Source of the DNA: Diospyros lotus
Lineage: Eukaryota; Streptophyta; Magnoliopsida; Ericales; Ebenaceae
NCBI RefSeq assembly: GCF_014633365.1
Contig: NC_068347.1
Span: 15,584,433-15,648,432, forward strand
Direction: 5' to 3'
DNA length: 64,000 bases
The translations under genes and the position numbers were made by a program. The notes under the pieces were generated by a model. That model was not told the DNA's origin. It made no database searches and saw only the letters and a program-made list of their open reading frames with translations. Shown in pieces: positions 46,101 to 56,289 of this stretch (position 1 is the stretch's first letter; each line of letters begins with the position of its first letter).

Positions 46101-48222
46101 AATAGATCAACTCCAAGGGATGAGTTGCTGTAATCGGACATTGTGCAAAAGGTAATTGATGCAATTTACCTAATTTGCAAGAATCACAAAAAGACAAACC
46201 AGTAGAAGAACAAGGAATACTGATTTTATTTCAAACTTGTTTCAATACAAAAAAAGAGGGATGACCCAAACGAGCATGCCAATGCTGACAAATTTTATTA
46301 GTACAAGAGACTTGCATGCAAGACTTATTACAATCTAAACGGGAATCAGATGAAATAGAAGGCCTTGACAATTTTGCAGAAGAAACTGCAGTAAAAGAGG
46401 ATGAAACAGCTGGTGAGGCAACAGGAACAACTGCTGGATCCAGCTGATAGAGGCCATTTTTAAGAGTTCATCGAAGTAGCACCTTGCCCGAAACTTTGTC
46501 CTTAATTAAACAAAAATGAGAATGAAATTCAGCAATGACATTATGATCATTGGTAAACTAAGAAACACTCATTAAATTCTTTTTCATACATGGAACATGA
46601 AGAACTTAAGATAAAGAAAGAACTGATGGAGGAATAGTTTGAGTAAGCAAGTGACTAGATCCAACATTAGTAATAGGCAGAGTCTTACCATTGCCTATTG
46701 CTACTTTGTCGTTGCCACTATAAGGAGTATGAAGAGAAAGATTGTTAAGGCTAGAAGTGATATGGTTTGTAGCACCAGAGTCTACACCAAGAGGCATCTC
46801 CGAACTGATAGGAGGAGGATGAAGAAGGTTGATATTGATCAGGCACAAATTGGGAGGACACACCATGATGAGCCTCAGGTGCAAACCCTAAACCTGTCAA
46901 GAAAGCTCCATTAGACTCATTAGACGCCACAAACGCCTGAGAATTAGAGTCATTACCACCTCTTCCAAAAGAAGGTTGCTGAAAATTGCTGTCAAATCGA
47001 TGATAATATCTATCAGCTAAATGTCCTAGTTTTCCACATAATTGACAATAAAACCTCTTGCCATATGAACGACCTCTACCTCTTCCTCCTCTAAAACCAT
47101 TTCCGCGACCACCTCGAGTTTGAGAATTGCCTCTACCATTATTCATAGTGGTATTTCGACCTTGTTGTGGAGCATAACTAACATTCATAGCGGCATAATC
47201 AAACTTATGCACGGCGTTAGACAAATTCATATTCTTTATAGCTAACCGCTGCCCATGCATCATTAAAAGATACTGGACTTTTTCCAGATCAATTTCATCC
47301 ATCTGATATGTAATTAAACCAACAACTGTGTCATAGTCCTCATCTAATCCATGCAGAATCGTCATTAACAGATCTTGATCATTTAATGGCTCTCCTATAG
47401 TTGTTAATGCGTAATTAATGGTTTTGACTTGTAAAACATAGTCATTCACAGTCATATCACCTTTTTTAATAAATCTAAGTTGTTGTTTTAATTGAAATGA
47501 ACGAGCAACTTTTTGACGAGAAAACAAGCTATCAAGTGTAGACCATTCCTTTGCTGCAGATTCACAATGTATAACTTGACCAATTACCTCCTTGTCTATA
47601 GTCGAAAATAGCCACCCTAGCAGAAGCTGATCTGATCGCATCCAATTCAGAAACTCAGGATTGACAATCGGCTCATTTCCTTCTGACTGAACATATTTCG
47701 AAGGCATATCTGACTTGTTCAGGAACAATTGCAAATCAAAAGTCCTAACTGTGGCTAGGATCTGCGCCTTCCAATATAGGTAATTATTCGAATCTAGTTT
47801 CGTAGGAATGAAACTAAACACCTTAGCAACATAAGCAAAATTCGATAAAGCAGTTGATGACAAGGAGGAAGCAGACGAGGTTGAATCACGAGAAGCCATG
47901 GACGCAAGTCGCGATGGCTCTGATACCATGTAATAAAACGTGAACTGAAGATTATGTGAGAGGAGAAACTCAAGAGAGAAAACTAGAACCTCGTCCAGAC
48001 TTTGATTGAGAAAATCAGAATAAAATCTCAATACGATTACAATAGATAGGCTACCGTATATATAGCCTGGATTATTGTAACTATAAACATATCAAGCTAG
48101 CAATCCTCTACAACCGAAACCACATCCTAATAATACACTCAACCAACTACAAACACAACATATAAAGTGACAAACAATACCAAGACAACTACAACAGATC
48201 AACTACCTTAGTATCTTCAACA
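43121..48222 (-). mobile_element. complete antisense Ty1/copia element (5.1 kb)
   Basis: LTRs 43121-43420 (300 bp) and 47929-48222 (294 bp), TGTAATAAAACG...CTTCAACA. Perfect TSD tggtg at 43116-43120 and 48223-48227, inside the gag of the outer copia. The PBS complement GGCTCTGATACCA is at 47916-47928 and the polypurine complement at 43421-43430. That purine-tract region is duplicated in tandem (about 82 bp, 43419-43500 and 43501-43582). It is the youngest layer here by nesting and closely related to its host element in gag and RT. Confidence 0.93.
43580..47905 (-). pseudogene. copia gag-pol of the inner element, nearly complete
   Basis: From about 47905 (minus): gag with LDSNNYLYWKAQILATVRTFDL, then a zinc knuckle CQLCGKLGHLADRYY in which the last Cys is Tyr. 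Protease DSGATNHI (46840-46606), integrase CDSCKLGKLHQLPF, SDLWGPAP, LQTDNGGEF and HQQNGVAERKHRH (46197-45727). Then the linker and RT (45627-43945: VFLNGDLNEAVFMEP, YGLKQAPRAWY, YVDDILITG) and RNase H (to about 43580, [26 protein letters not shown]). Scattered stops (for example near 44590, 45660-45720, 46200-46250) make it non-functional. Confidence 0.9.
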
Positions 48223-48627
48223 TGGTGAACATCTAGGTGATAAAGATTTACTATTATCCATAGATTTACTATTATCCATATTAAATGGATTGGATCATGA
48301 CTATGAAGCTGTCGTCAGTCTAATCACCTATCAAATGGATGACATTAACATTGAGAAAGTTCAATATATGCTGCTTATGCATGAACAACGTTTAACTGCT
48401 AAGAATCAGTCCGTTTTGTCTACTGTTAACGCTGATATGAGTAGCTCAATGAATGTTAATGTTGCATCCTATGGATCAAAATCTGGTGATAGATTTTCTA
48501 ATAATAGAGGTAGTTTTACTCCTCGAGGAAATGGTTATATGAATAGAGGAGGTCGTGGCAGGTTCGGTGGCAGACGCATATACTGTCAACTCTGTGGCAA
48601 ACCTGGCCATCTAGTTGATAAGTGTTA

Positions 48628-48875
48628 TGTCGCAGTCGTTGGGACTGTGGTCAACTTCCGTCCGAAGAGTATTAGAATGGATAGGGAATGGTAGTAGAAG
48701 AGAAAGGTTTAGAGAGAAGAAGAAGGTTGAGGGAGAGATAGAGGGAAAGCAGGGAGTAAATCTGAATTTGTTGATTGATTCTCGATAATGATTCTTAGGA
48801 GCCGTTTGGGCTTATATAGCTATCTTAGGTGCTGCCACAGCAGATTGCAGCTCCCATAACCAATTATTAGGAGTA
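48628..48875. repeat. foreign fragment replacing PR-INT of the outer copia
   Basis: A GA-rich stretch with a TTATATAGC motif, bearing no resemblance to copia coding. GAGTAAATCTGAATTTGTTG occurs at 48755-48774 and again at 48870-48889. It looks like part of an LTR (possibly antisense), left after a deletion that removed protease and integrase. Confidence 0.5.
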
Positions 48876-48884
48876 AATCTGAAT

Positions 48885-50745
48885 TTGTTGTTTGTATCAT
48901 CTGTAAATAAACCTAGTCATCCTTCTTCTTTGTGTCCCTCTACTGCTATATTTCATTCTCTTCCCTCTTTTCATTCTAAGAGTTCTCGGGTAGCACAGTC
49001 TTCAATGCCTTCTCCTCCTGTCACTCAAACAACATTTCCATCTTCGTCTTTGGAAAACTCTGATTTCCCTTCTTTGTTACCTGTTTCTTCAGACATACAA
49101 CAAGGTCCTTCCACTTACCCGCTTCCTTCTCATTCTAAATCTGTACCTCTACCTTTTGTTCATCCTATGATTACCCGTTCTAAGTCTAAACAACTTTGTT
49201 CTTCTCCTCATGCCCTCCTAAGTGCTCTAGAACCTAACACAGTTGATGAAGCTCTCTCTGATCCTCATTGGACTCAAGCAATGGAAGAAGAGTTTTCTGC
49301 TCTTCAACGCAATAATACTTGGGAATTGGTACCAGCTTCTCAAGATATGAATTTAATTAGATGTAAATGGGTGTATCGGACTAAATACAAAGTTGATGGA
49401 TCCATTCTAAAACACAAGGCCCGTTTGGTTGCAAAAGGTTTTCTCCAAACCCTTGGAATTGATTATTTGGAGACCTTTAGTCCAGTTGTTAAAGCTCCTA
49501 CAATTAGAATTTTATTCTCCTTGGCGGTCCATTTTGGCTGGGATATTCAGCAAGTAGATATAAATAATGCCTTTTTGAATGGAGAACTATTAGAGGATGT
49601 TTATATGACTCAACCAACTGGCTTTGTTGACTCTAATTTTCCTTCCCATGTTTGTAAACTGAAGAAATCTTTGTATGGATTGAAACAAGCACCTAGAGCT
49701 TGGTATCTTAAGTTGAAATCTGTGTTGCAAGGCTGGGGATTTTCTAGAGCAGTATCAGATGCATCACTCTTCATTAAACGGACTGACACAACAGTTTTAT
49801 TTCTCTTGGTGTATGTTGGTGACATATTAATCACCGGATCCAATCCTATTATCTTGCAGAAGTGTATTCAGGATCTAGATGATCATTTTGCTCTCAAAAC
49901 TTTGGGTTCTGTCAGTTATTTTCTAGGTTTTGAAGCTCATAGAACTGCTGATGGTTTGTATCTTACGCAATCAAAGTATGTTTTAGATCTCTTGAAGAAA
50001 GCTTCTATGCAGGATTGTGAACCTTGTGATACACCTCTGATATCTGGTTTTGTTTTTACTGACAAGGGAGAGCCATTTTCAGATCCTACTCTTTACCGAA
50101 CTCTAATTGGATCTCTTCAATATTTGACAAATACTAGACCTGATATTTCTTTTGTGGTAAACAAGCTTAGTCAGTTCCTGTCTTATCCTAAAATATAGCA
50201 CCGGTTAGCTTGCAAATGGCTTCTTTGATATCTTAAGAGTACAATCGGTTTGGGGCTAGTTTTCCGGCCTATGGTACACGGTCTTTCTTTGACTGTGTTT
50301 ACTGATGTTGATCATGCTGGATGTCAGCTTACACGAAGGTCAACAAGTGGTGTTTGTGTGTTTCTTGGTTCTAATTTGATGGCTTGAAGTTCTAGAAAGC
50401 AATCAGTTGTGGCTCGATCAGTTGGTGAAGCTGAATATCGCGCATTGGCTCAAGGAGTTACTGAAATTCTGTGGTTAAAATCTTTGTTCTCTGAGCTGGG
50501 CTATTCTATATCTCATACTCCTATTTTGTGGTGTGATAATATGGCTGCCAAAAGCATAGCAGAGAATTCGGTGTTCCATTCCCGCACTAAGCATATAGAA
50601 ATAGATGTACATTTTGTGCGTGAGAAGGTTGAAAAAGGGGTGGTTGAGATTAGATATGTGCCCACTTTATATTAGGTTGCTGATATCTTTACTAAGAGTT
50701 TGCCTCGTGATCGGTTGCAGTTTTTGTGTAATAAAATTGGTTTGT
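48885..50745 (+). pseudogene. copia RT-RNase H of the outer element
   Basis: Open from 48885 to 50198. Linker, HPMITRSKSKQL, HWTQAMEEEFSALQRN, KARLVAKGFLQT, DIQQVDINNAFLNGE and YGLKQAPRAWY are followed by YVGDILITG, in which the second motif position is Gly instead of the catalytic Asp. Downstream RNase H continues ([68 protein letters not shown]) with in-frame stops at about 50197, 50228, 50386 and 50673. The Gly substitution alone would abolish polymerase activity. Confidence 0.9.
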
Positions 50746-52306
50746 AGTTTTCTCCTACTATAAAGTCACAGCTGATTGGCAATACTGCTCCTATAAAGAA
50801 ACAAAGGAATTCCAAGTCTGAAGGGAGGTCTAAACTGAAGGGAAATGTTGAAGAAAGTGATAACAGATAGTATACATTTCTGTTTCTATTTAGCTATTGT
50901 TTCAGTTCAAGTTTGTTAGTTTTCTGTTAGCTTATTTTAGCTTATGTTGCTGTTAAGGCTTAGCGCCTTCTCTATCAGCTGAGTATATATATATATATAT
51001 ATCAGCTGATTCATATTTGTAATTAATCAATATAAGATCGAGGCATTCTTCTCTCAACTTTTCTCTCGTTTTTCATTATCATTTCTTACACCAAGATTAT
51101 GTTTTTTATGGAGATAGACAGCATGATTTATTAAATCACGGTGATGTGGTCTGGAAGAAGTTGGTTTTGCAAACAAAAAGTTCAGTTTAGTTAACCAGGA
51201 ATTAGATCACATTGATAAAGGATTGGATGGAGTACTTTGGGTTGAATTGTTTGAATTAGTCTACTTGGATTTGATGGGACACGTCATCTAATGATGGAGT
51301 TTATGAAGTGATATTAGTGGTTGCACAAATTCTTAAGAAGAGTTCATATACTTCCATTCTCATTCATGACATGCTCTTTGAGTTTCTTCAGCCAAATGAT
51401 CCATCTCACTTTAAATGTTATTTTGGATCACATTAAAGGCTTAATGGTCCATGTTCTATCCTACTGGCAGTAGCTGTCATGATTGTGATTTCCTTGAGAA
51501 CTCCTTACCCCACGTATAGAGAAACATATAGAGAGAGAGGGGAATTGGTGGAAGGGGTTTCTCCTTTACAATTTTCATATACACTCTTAGTGTTTGAATT
51601 GCCTTGTGTTTTCATGATATCAGCTACATGATGCCATATCAATTATCTTCATTCACCGCCATCTCATAAAGCTTTTTCCTTTGCTAGAGGTTTGCATCAA
51701 GAAGGGCATCCGGCGTAAATTTTGCCATATTGTTCTTTTGCTTGGATTTATATTGTCAATGTGACTTTTAGAAGTCAATTGACATTAGGAATATTGTTCC
51801 ATTGACCCTAACTTGGTTAGGATAAGGTGCAGTTGATGATGATGCGGTTAGTGTTTGAATTCCATTTCCATGCGTTTTAACAATAGCAACTATTGTTGAC
51901 TGTGCTAACTAGATTAAGTTTTCAGTTTGTGTTCCCTTTATTTCTTTTCTTACTGGCTGGTTCAAAATAATTCTTCTAATGATGATATCAGAGCTAGTAT
52001 TTTCATTTACCTGAGTTGGATGGCTTAGGCCTAGGTGGTCTTAATGCCATAATTTTTTTTAAATTTTTTTTCATGTTTTACTGATATTGTCTGTTCATAA
52101 AGATTATTGGTGCTCAAGACAATACAATTTCAAGTTTTGCTATATAATCAACCTTGTTATAGAAAGTAAACTACAAGTTTAAGTGCTAATTTTTAAATGT
52201 TTTAGTCTATTCACAGCTCTTGATCTTCTAAGTTTACCACCTCCTCTAATTTGCCACATGGCTATCAATTTCAGTTTACATTCATTCTGGTTTGTTGTGT
52301 TTTCAG

Positions 52307-52447
52307 GTTTATTTTGCTGGCTTAGGATGCTTAAAAAATGTAAGGGCAGCCCTATGCAGAGGAAGAGTATTGAAATGCACCCGCTGTGGGAGGCCAGGGG
52401 CAACAATTGGATGTCGTGTTGATCGTTGTCCAAAAACTTACCACTTG
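52307..52447 (+). CDS. exon 2 of PHD-finger/AAA+ ATPase protein
   Basis: Residues 449-495, both boundaries in phase 0. Acceptor TTTTCAG ends at 52306 and donor GTTAGT starts at 52448. The peptide VYFAGLGCLKNVRAALCRGR followed by LKCTRCGRPGATIGC and RCPKTYHL carries the CxxC and downstream Cys residues of the extended PHD. These complete the zinc-binding set begun in exon 1. This small exon alone separates intron 1 (21.5 kb) from intron 2 (158 bp). Confidence 0.92.
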
Positions 52448-52605
52448 GTTAGTCATCGATGTCTCTTTTATAACATGGCTTCTTCATTGTTGTATATCTT
52501 TCGTTCTCGTCTTTCTCTTGCCTTGATCTGATGTTGCTGGGACACTTTGATTTTATCAAGTTTATATCTTTTGTATGCTCATTTTCTGATATTTCCCCTT
52601 TGCAG
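52448..52605 (+). other. intron 2 (158 bp)
   Basis: GTTAGT...CCCTTTGCAG. Phase 0. It joins YHL of exon 2 to PCARANGCIF of exon 3, restoring the continuous ePHD (H-x2-C formed across the junction). Confidence 0.92.
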
Positions 52606-54367
52606 CCTTGTGCACGAGCTAATGGTTGCATTTTTGATCATCGCAAATTTCTCATAGCATGCACAGATCATCGACATCTTTTCCAACCTCATGGAAGTGA
52701 ATATTTGTATAGAATAAAGAAAATGAAAGCTAAGAAAATGAAGTTGGAATTGAGAAAGTTATCAAATGATGCTTCGCGAAGAGATATTGAATCAGAAGAA
52801 AAATGGTTAGAGAATTGTGGTGAGGATGAAGAATTTTTGAAACGTGAGAGCAAAAGGCTATATAGGGATCTATTGAGAATTGCACCTGTGTACATTGGAG
52901 GCTCAAACTCTGAAAATGATAGGCAATTTCAGGGTTGGGAGTCTGTTGCTGGGCTTCAAGATGTCATCCAATGCATGAAGGAGGTTGTCATTTTACCATT
53001 ACTATATCCTGAGTTCTTTAATAATATGGGAATTACACCTCCTAGAGGTGTTCTTTTGCATGGCTATCCTGGAACTGGTAAAACATTAGTAGTGCGTGCT
53101 TTAATTGGTTCCTGTGCTCGTGGTGATAAACGGATAGCATATTTTGCTCGCAAAGGAGCTGATTGTTTAGGAAAATATGTCGGTGATGCTGAGCGTCAGC
53201 TAAGGCTTTTGTTTCAGGTTGCTGAGAAAGCCCAACCATCTATAATTTTCTTTGATGAGATTGATGGGTTGGCACCTTGCCGCACTAGGCAGCAAGATCA
53301 GACCCATAATTCTGTTGTTTCCACCTTGCTTGCTCTGTTAGATGGTTTAAAATCTAGGGGCTCAGTTGTAGTAATTGGTGCAACAAATCGTCCTGATGCT
53401 GTTGATCCAGCTTTAAGGCGGCCTGGTAGGTTTGATAGGGAAATTTATTTTCCATTGCCATCAGTAGAGGACAGGGCAGCCATTCTCTCACTTCACACAA
53501 AAAGATGGCCAAAGCCAGTGACTGGATCATTGCTCAATTGGATTGCAAGAAGGACTGCAGGTTTTGCTGGTGCTGATCTTCAGGCTCTTTGTACTCAAGC
53601 AGCAATGGTTGCCCTGAGAAGGAATTGTCCCTTGCAAGAACTATTGTCAGAAGCTGAAAAGCAAGCTTCCCACGGTAAATATCCTCCTCTCCCCCCCTTT
53701 GCAGTGGAGGAGAGGGATTGGTTAGAGGCACTTTCATGTGCACCGCCTCCATGCTCTCAGAGGGGGGCAGGAATGGCTGCAAATGATGTGGTATCCTCAC
53801 CTCTCCTACGTCATCTTATTCCTTGTCTGCTGCAACCATTATCCAGATTGCTCGTTTCCCTTTATCTTGATGAACGTCTCTTGTTGCCGTCTCCTCTTTA
53901 TAAAGCTGCTGTACTGATCAAAAGTATATTTGTTTCTTCTTTGGATAAGAAGAAAGTGCCAAGTGATCACTGGTGGACCCATGTTGATGGCTTGCTTCAA
54001 GAAGTAGATGTTATGAGGAATATTGAGACTAAACTTTTGCACCTTGGCATTGTTACTGGACAGGATAGTGATTCTAAGCTTGATGCTTTCAGTGAGAATA
54101 CTAATGATGGCAGATTGATGCTCAAACATCAAAAAGTGCAGCAAATAGGTGCTCGTACTAGTTTGTTACAGAATGTCTCTGATGCATCAGGAAAGAAGTC
54201 AGGATTCCGGACGGTAATTTCTGGAAACCCCAGGTCTGGTCAGAGGTATCTTGCTTCTTGTCTTCTCCATTGTTTTGTTGGAAATGTTGAAATCCAAAAG
54301 GTTGATTTGGCCACAATTTCACAAGAAGGGCATGGAGATGTGATGCAAGGGGTTACCCGGATATTAA
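52606..54367 (+). CDS. exon 3 of PHD-finger/AAA+ ATPase protein
   Basis: Residues 496-1082, ending in phase 1 at donor GTATGT (54368). It begins PCARANGCIF, finishing the ePHD. A basic Lys-rich segment and an acidic coil follow, then the AAA+ module from about residue 605 (GWESVAGLQDVI). Visible motifs are Walker A GYPGTGKT (648-655), Walker B IIFFDEIDG (708-716), sensor 1 in GATNRPDAVDP (about 753) and the arginine-finger block RRPGRFDRE (about 766), followed by FAGADLQALC of the lid. All key catalytic residues are present. The second Walker A position is Tyr instead of the common Pro. The rest resembles the At3g15120-type C-terminal region and contains GNPRSGQRYL, a degenerate second P-loop. 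Later exons lie beyond the window. Confidence 0.93.
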
Positions 54368-54816
54368 GTATGTCCCTGTTCTATTTTGATATTTTCATTT
54401 TGCCTTAAAGCTGCATGACTGAAAATAATCTGCACTTCAAACATCACAGTCCACATGAATGCCTCCATTAACCTCGTTTCTGTTTACTTCGTTTTCTATT
54501 GACAGATTAATACCCATTTTCTATGAAATGTTTCTGTGTCTGACATGTCTCCTGCCCCGTTTAGATTGATTAAGGTTAATGGAATTGAACACAAAAGATG
54601 CATTTCTTGGTGAAGGATTCTTTTAGTCTAGGAATTGTAGACACAGTCTCACTAAAGAGTCTAAAAGAAGGATGTTAAAATGCTATTGCATCTGGTGAAT
54701 TTGGACCCTCACAGCTATATCTTGCTGCCTTGATGGCCAAATTGATTGTTTAACAGTGCATTTTTCTTCCATGTTTAAATTATTTATTTTATTTTTTCTG
54801 TAGTTATGTTAATATA

Positions 54817-55103
54817 TGTCATAAACCTAGGTTTGACCTAGGGTTTGGAAGAAATCAAGGAAGATAGAACAGAAAAGAAGGGAGAAATCAGAAGAGCAGA
54901 AAAATATCAGGGAGAATTAGAGCAGATGGAGTTTGGAAGAAATCAAGGAAGATAGAACAGAAAAGAAGGGAGAAATCTGAAGAGCAGAAAAATATCAGGG
55001 AGAATCAGAGCAGAAAGAACTGAGAGAGAAAGAGAACAGAGAGTACAAGAAGAAAGAAATACATATATTCTACAATTACTATTATATCCTTGGGGTCATG
55101 AGA
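54817..55103 (-). mobile_element. solo LTR with internal tandem duplication
   Basis: From TGTCATAAACCTAGG to GGGGTCATGAGA, with perfect TSD ATATA (54812-54816, 55104-55108). An 88 bp segment is duplicated in tandem (54841-54928 and 54929-55016). The ends match, in antisense, the LTRs of the element at 57768-61274 and the solo LTR at 33456. Confidence 0.75.
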
Positions 55104-55295
55104 ATATAATGCTTGATTTTTAGAGTTTTAAGCTATTGCCTTGATTGTTTCTACCATGTTGTATTTTATGTTTTTATTTCTTCCTGTCCAAAATTTTGTT
55201 ATTTATTTTCTCAATGTTACCGCAATATGACTTTGGGTCACAACAAGATGCAGTTTGTTTTTGTTGGATGAAAGGAGTTTGACAGTTCTTTATTT

Positions 55296-55640
55296 TCTAG
55301 TGCAAATTCCCAACCCCCTTGTCTGATCGCTGAATATGACAAGGGGTATTTGAGGGGAAATCTTCCAGAAGCCAACGGGAATTGAGAGAAAGGAGAAAGA
55401 GGGAGAGATAGAGAAAAGAGAGAAAGGGGGAGAGCAGAAGATACGAGAGAATGGAGAGAAAGGAAGAAGAGGGAGAGGTAGAGGAAAGAGAGAAAGAAAG
55501 GAAGAGAAGAAGATACGAAAGAATTGGAGATAATATTTCAAGTCTATTTCATTTCTGCCCCCATCCTCATGCTGTGGCTTAATATATAGGCTCACAGCCA
55601 CTACACTACCATGTGTGATACAACAGATTTGTAACCGCCT
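55296..55640. repeat. GA-rich repeat, possibly antisense LTR leader
   Basis: A purine-rich stretch with two diverged copies of a roughly 70 bp GAGAGAAAGGA..AAGATACGA unit (about 55384-55450 and 55451-55518), followed by a TTAATATATAGGC motif. The 103-codon minus-strand frame here is low complexity. It resembles the leader parts of nearby antisense LTRs, but no ends or TSD were found. Confidence 0.4.
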
Positions 55641-56289
55641 TAGCTATAGGACAAAAAAAGAAAATATCCATAACAAAAAAAAAAAGAGGCAAAATTACAA
55701 TAGCTACCCTTGGCATGTGACACTTGCATATTAGGCTTTAAGAGCCATTGACTGAATGGAATCAGGTAGTATTTTTAGAAATATGAAATGTAAGTTATCA
55801 GTAATGTGATTTAAGGTTAACAATACTTCCAATGGGGGATCTATTGAAGATGTAGTTGTAAACATAGTTGTTTATAGATATATAAGAAAGAAATTATTTA
55901 CAGTAAAATTTTATAATCAAGCTTCGATGGAGTTGTAAATAAAAATATCCAATATTCTTTCTACATGTGATATATTTGTTTTGGTGATATCAGTCAAAAT
56001 GCAACCCTTATACTTTAATAATTTAAGCAAACACAGGGTCTTCAATTGATCTTTTAGAATAAGTTGTAGAACATGGTCGCAACTTCTCCTCACTTATTTA
56101 CTTATCCGAAGGAAAAAATATACATATACTTCCCCTTAATTCTTTATTCCAAGTTCCAACTCCACTCGTGGATTGAGTAAGACCCTCAACATTTTTAGTG
56201 TTGAAGCAAAGGCTAAGGATTAGACCATGGAATGTTGGCACTTTAAAAAAAAAAAAAAATTGAAGCAAGAGATGTAATGATGATTAAAA

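Larger units (their letters stand above)
42553..48627 (+). pseudogene. copia gag, in two parts around an insertion
   Basis: The first part (42553-43120) has NLGTSNYLFWKAQVLATVRTYDL and a TGA at 43036 in place of an Arg codon. It breaks off at the TSD tggtg. The second part (from 48228) continues SILNGLDHDYEAVVSLITYQMDD and ends with an intact zinc knuckle CQLCGKPGHLVDKC (48585-48627). A perfect 18 bp in-frame duplication lies at 48244-48279. Beyond 48627 the frame runs into foreign sequence. Confidence 0.85.
42294..51090 (+). mobile_element. sense Ty1/copia element split by an antisense copia
   Basis: LTRs 42294-42532 (239 bp) and 50846-51090 (245 bp), TGTTGAAG...TTCTTACA, are nearly identical apart from TA-repeat length. 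Flanks are cccag (42289-42293) and ccaag (51091-51095), four of five. The PBS TTGTATCAGAGCC starts at 42533 and a purine tract ends at 50845. Gag is at 42553-43120 plus 48228-48627, RT-RNase H at 48885-50745. Protease and integrase are missing and replaced by a foreign 250 bp piece (48628-48875). A complete antisense copia lies at 43121-48222. Confidence 0.9.
30849..52306 (+). other. intron 1 (21,458 bp) of the AAA/PHD gene
   Basis: Bounded by GTGTGA at 30849 and TTTTCAG at 52306; joining 30848 to 52307 keeps the ePHD frame. A second, better-looking donor, GTGAGT at 30851, would shift frame to an early stop with the same acceptor. The intron contains a MULE MITE with a gypsy remnant (31828-35114), an antisense copia (35457-41938) and a sense copia split by an antisense copia (42294-51090). 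The segments 30849-31818, 35124-35451, 41944-42288 and 51096-52306 show no element and probably represent the original intron of about 2.9 kb. Confidence 0.85.

Noticed and set aside
51970..52000. ATGATATCAGAGC-like PBS in intron 1
   Set aside because: No LTR edge or pair is found beside it; a chance match or an unreadable fragment.
54797..54830. Possible exon 4 after CTGTAG near 54801
   Set aside because: Continuing the phase-1 frame gives no family-like sequence, and it soon runs into the solo LTR at 54817 and a stop.
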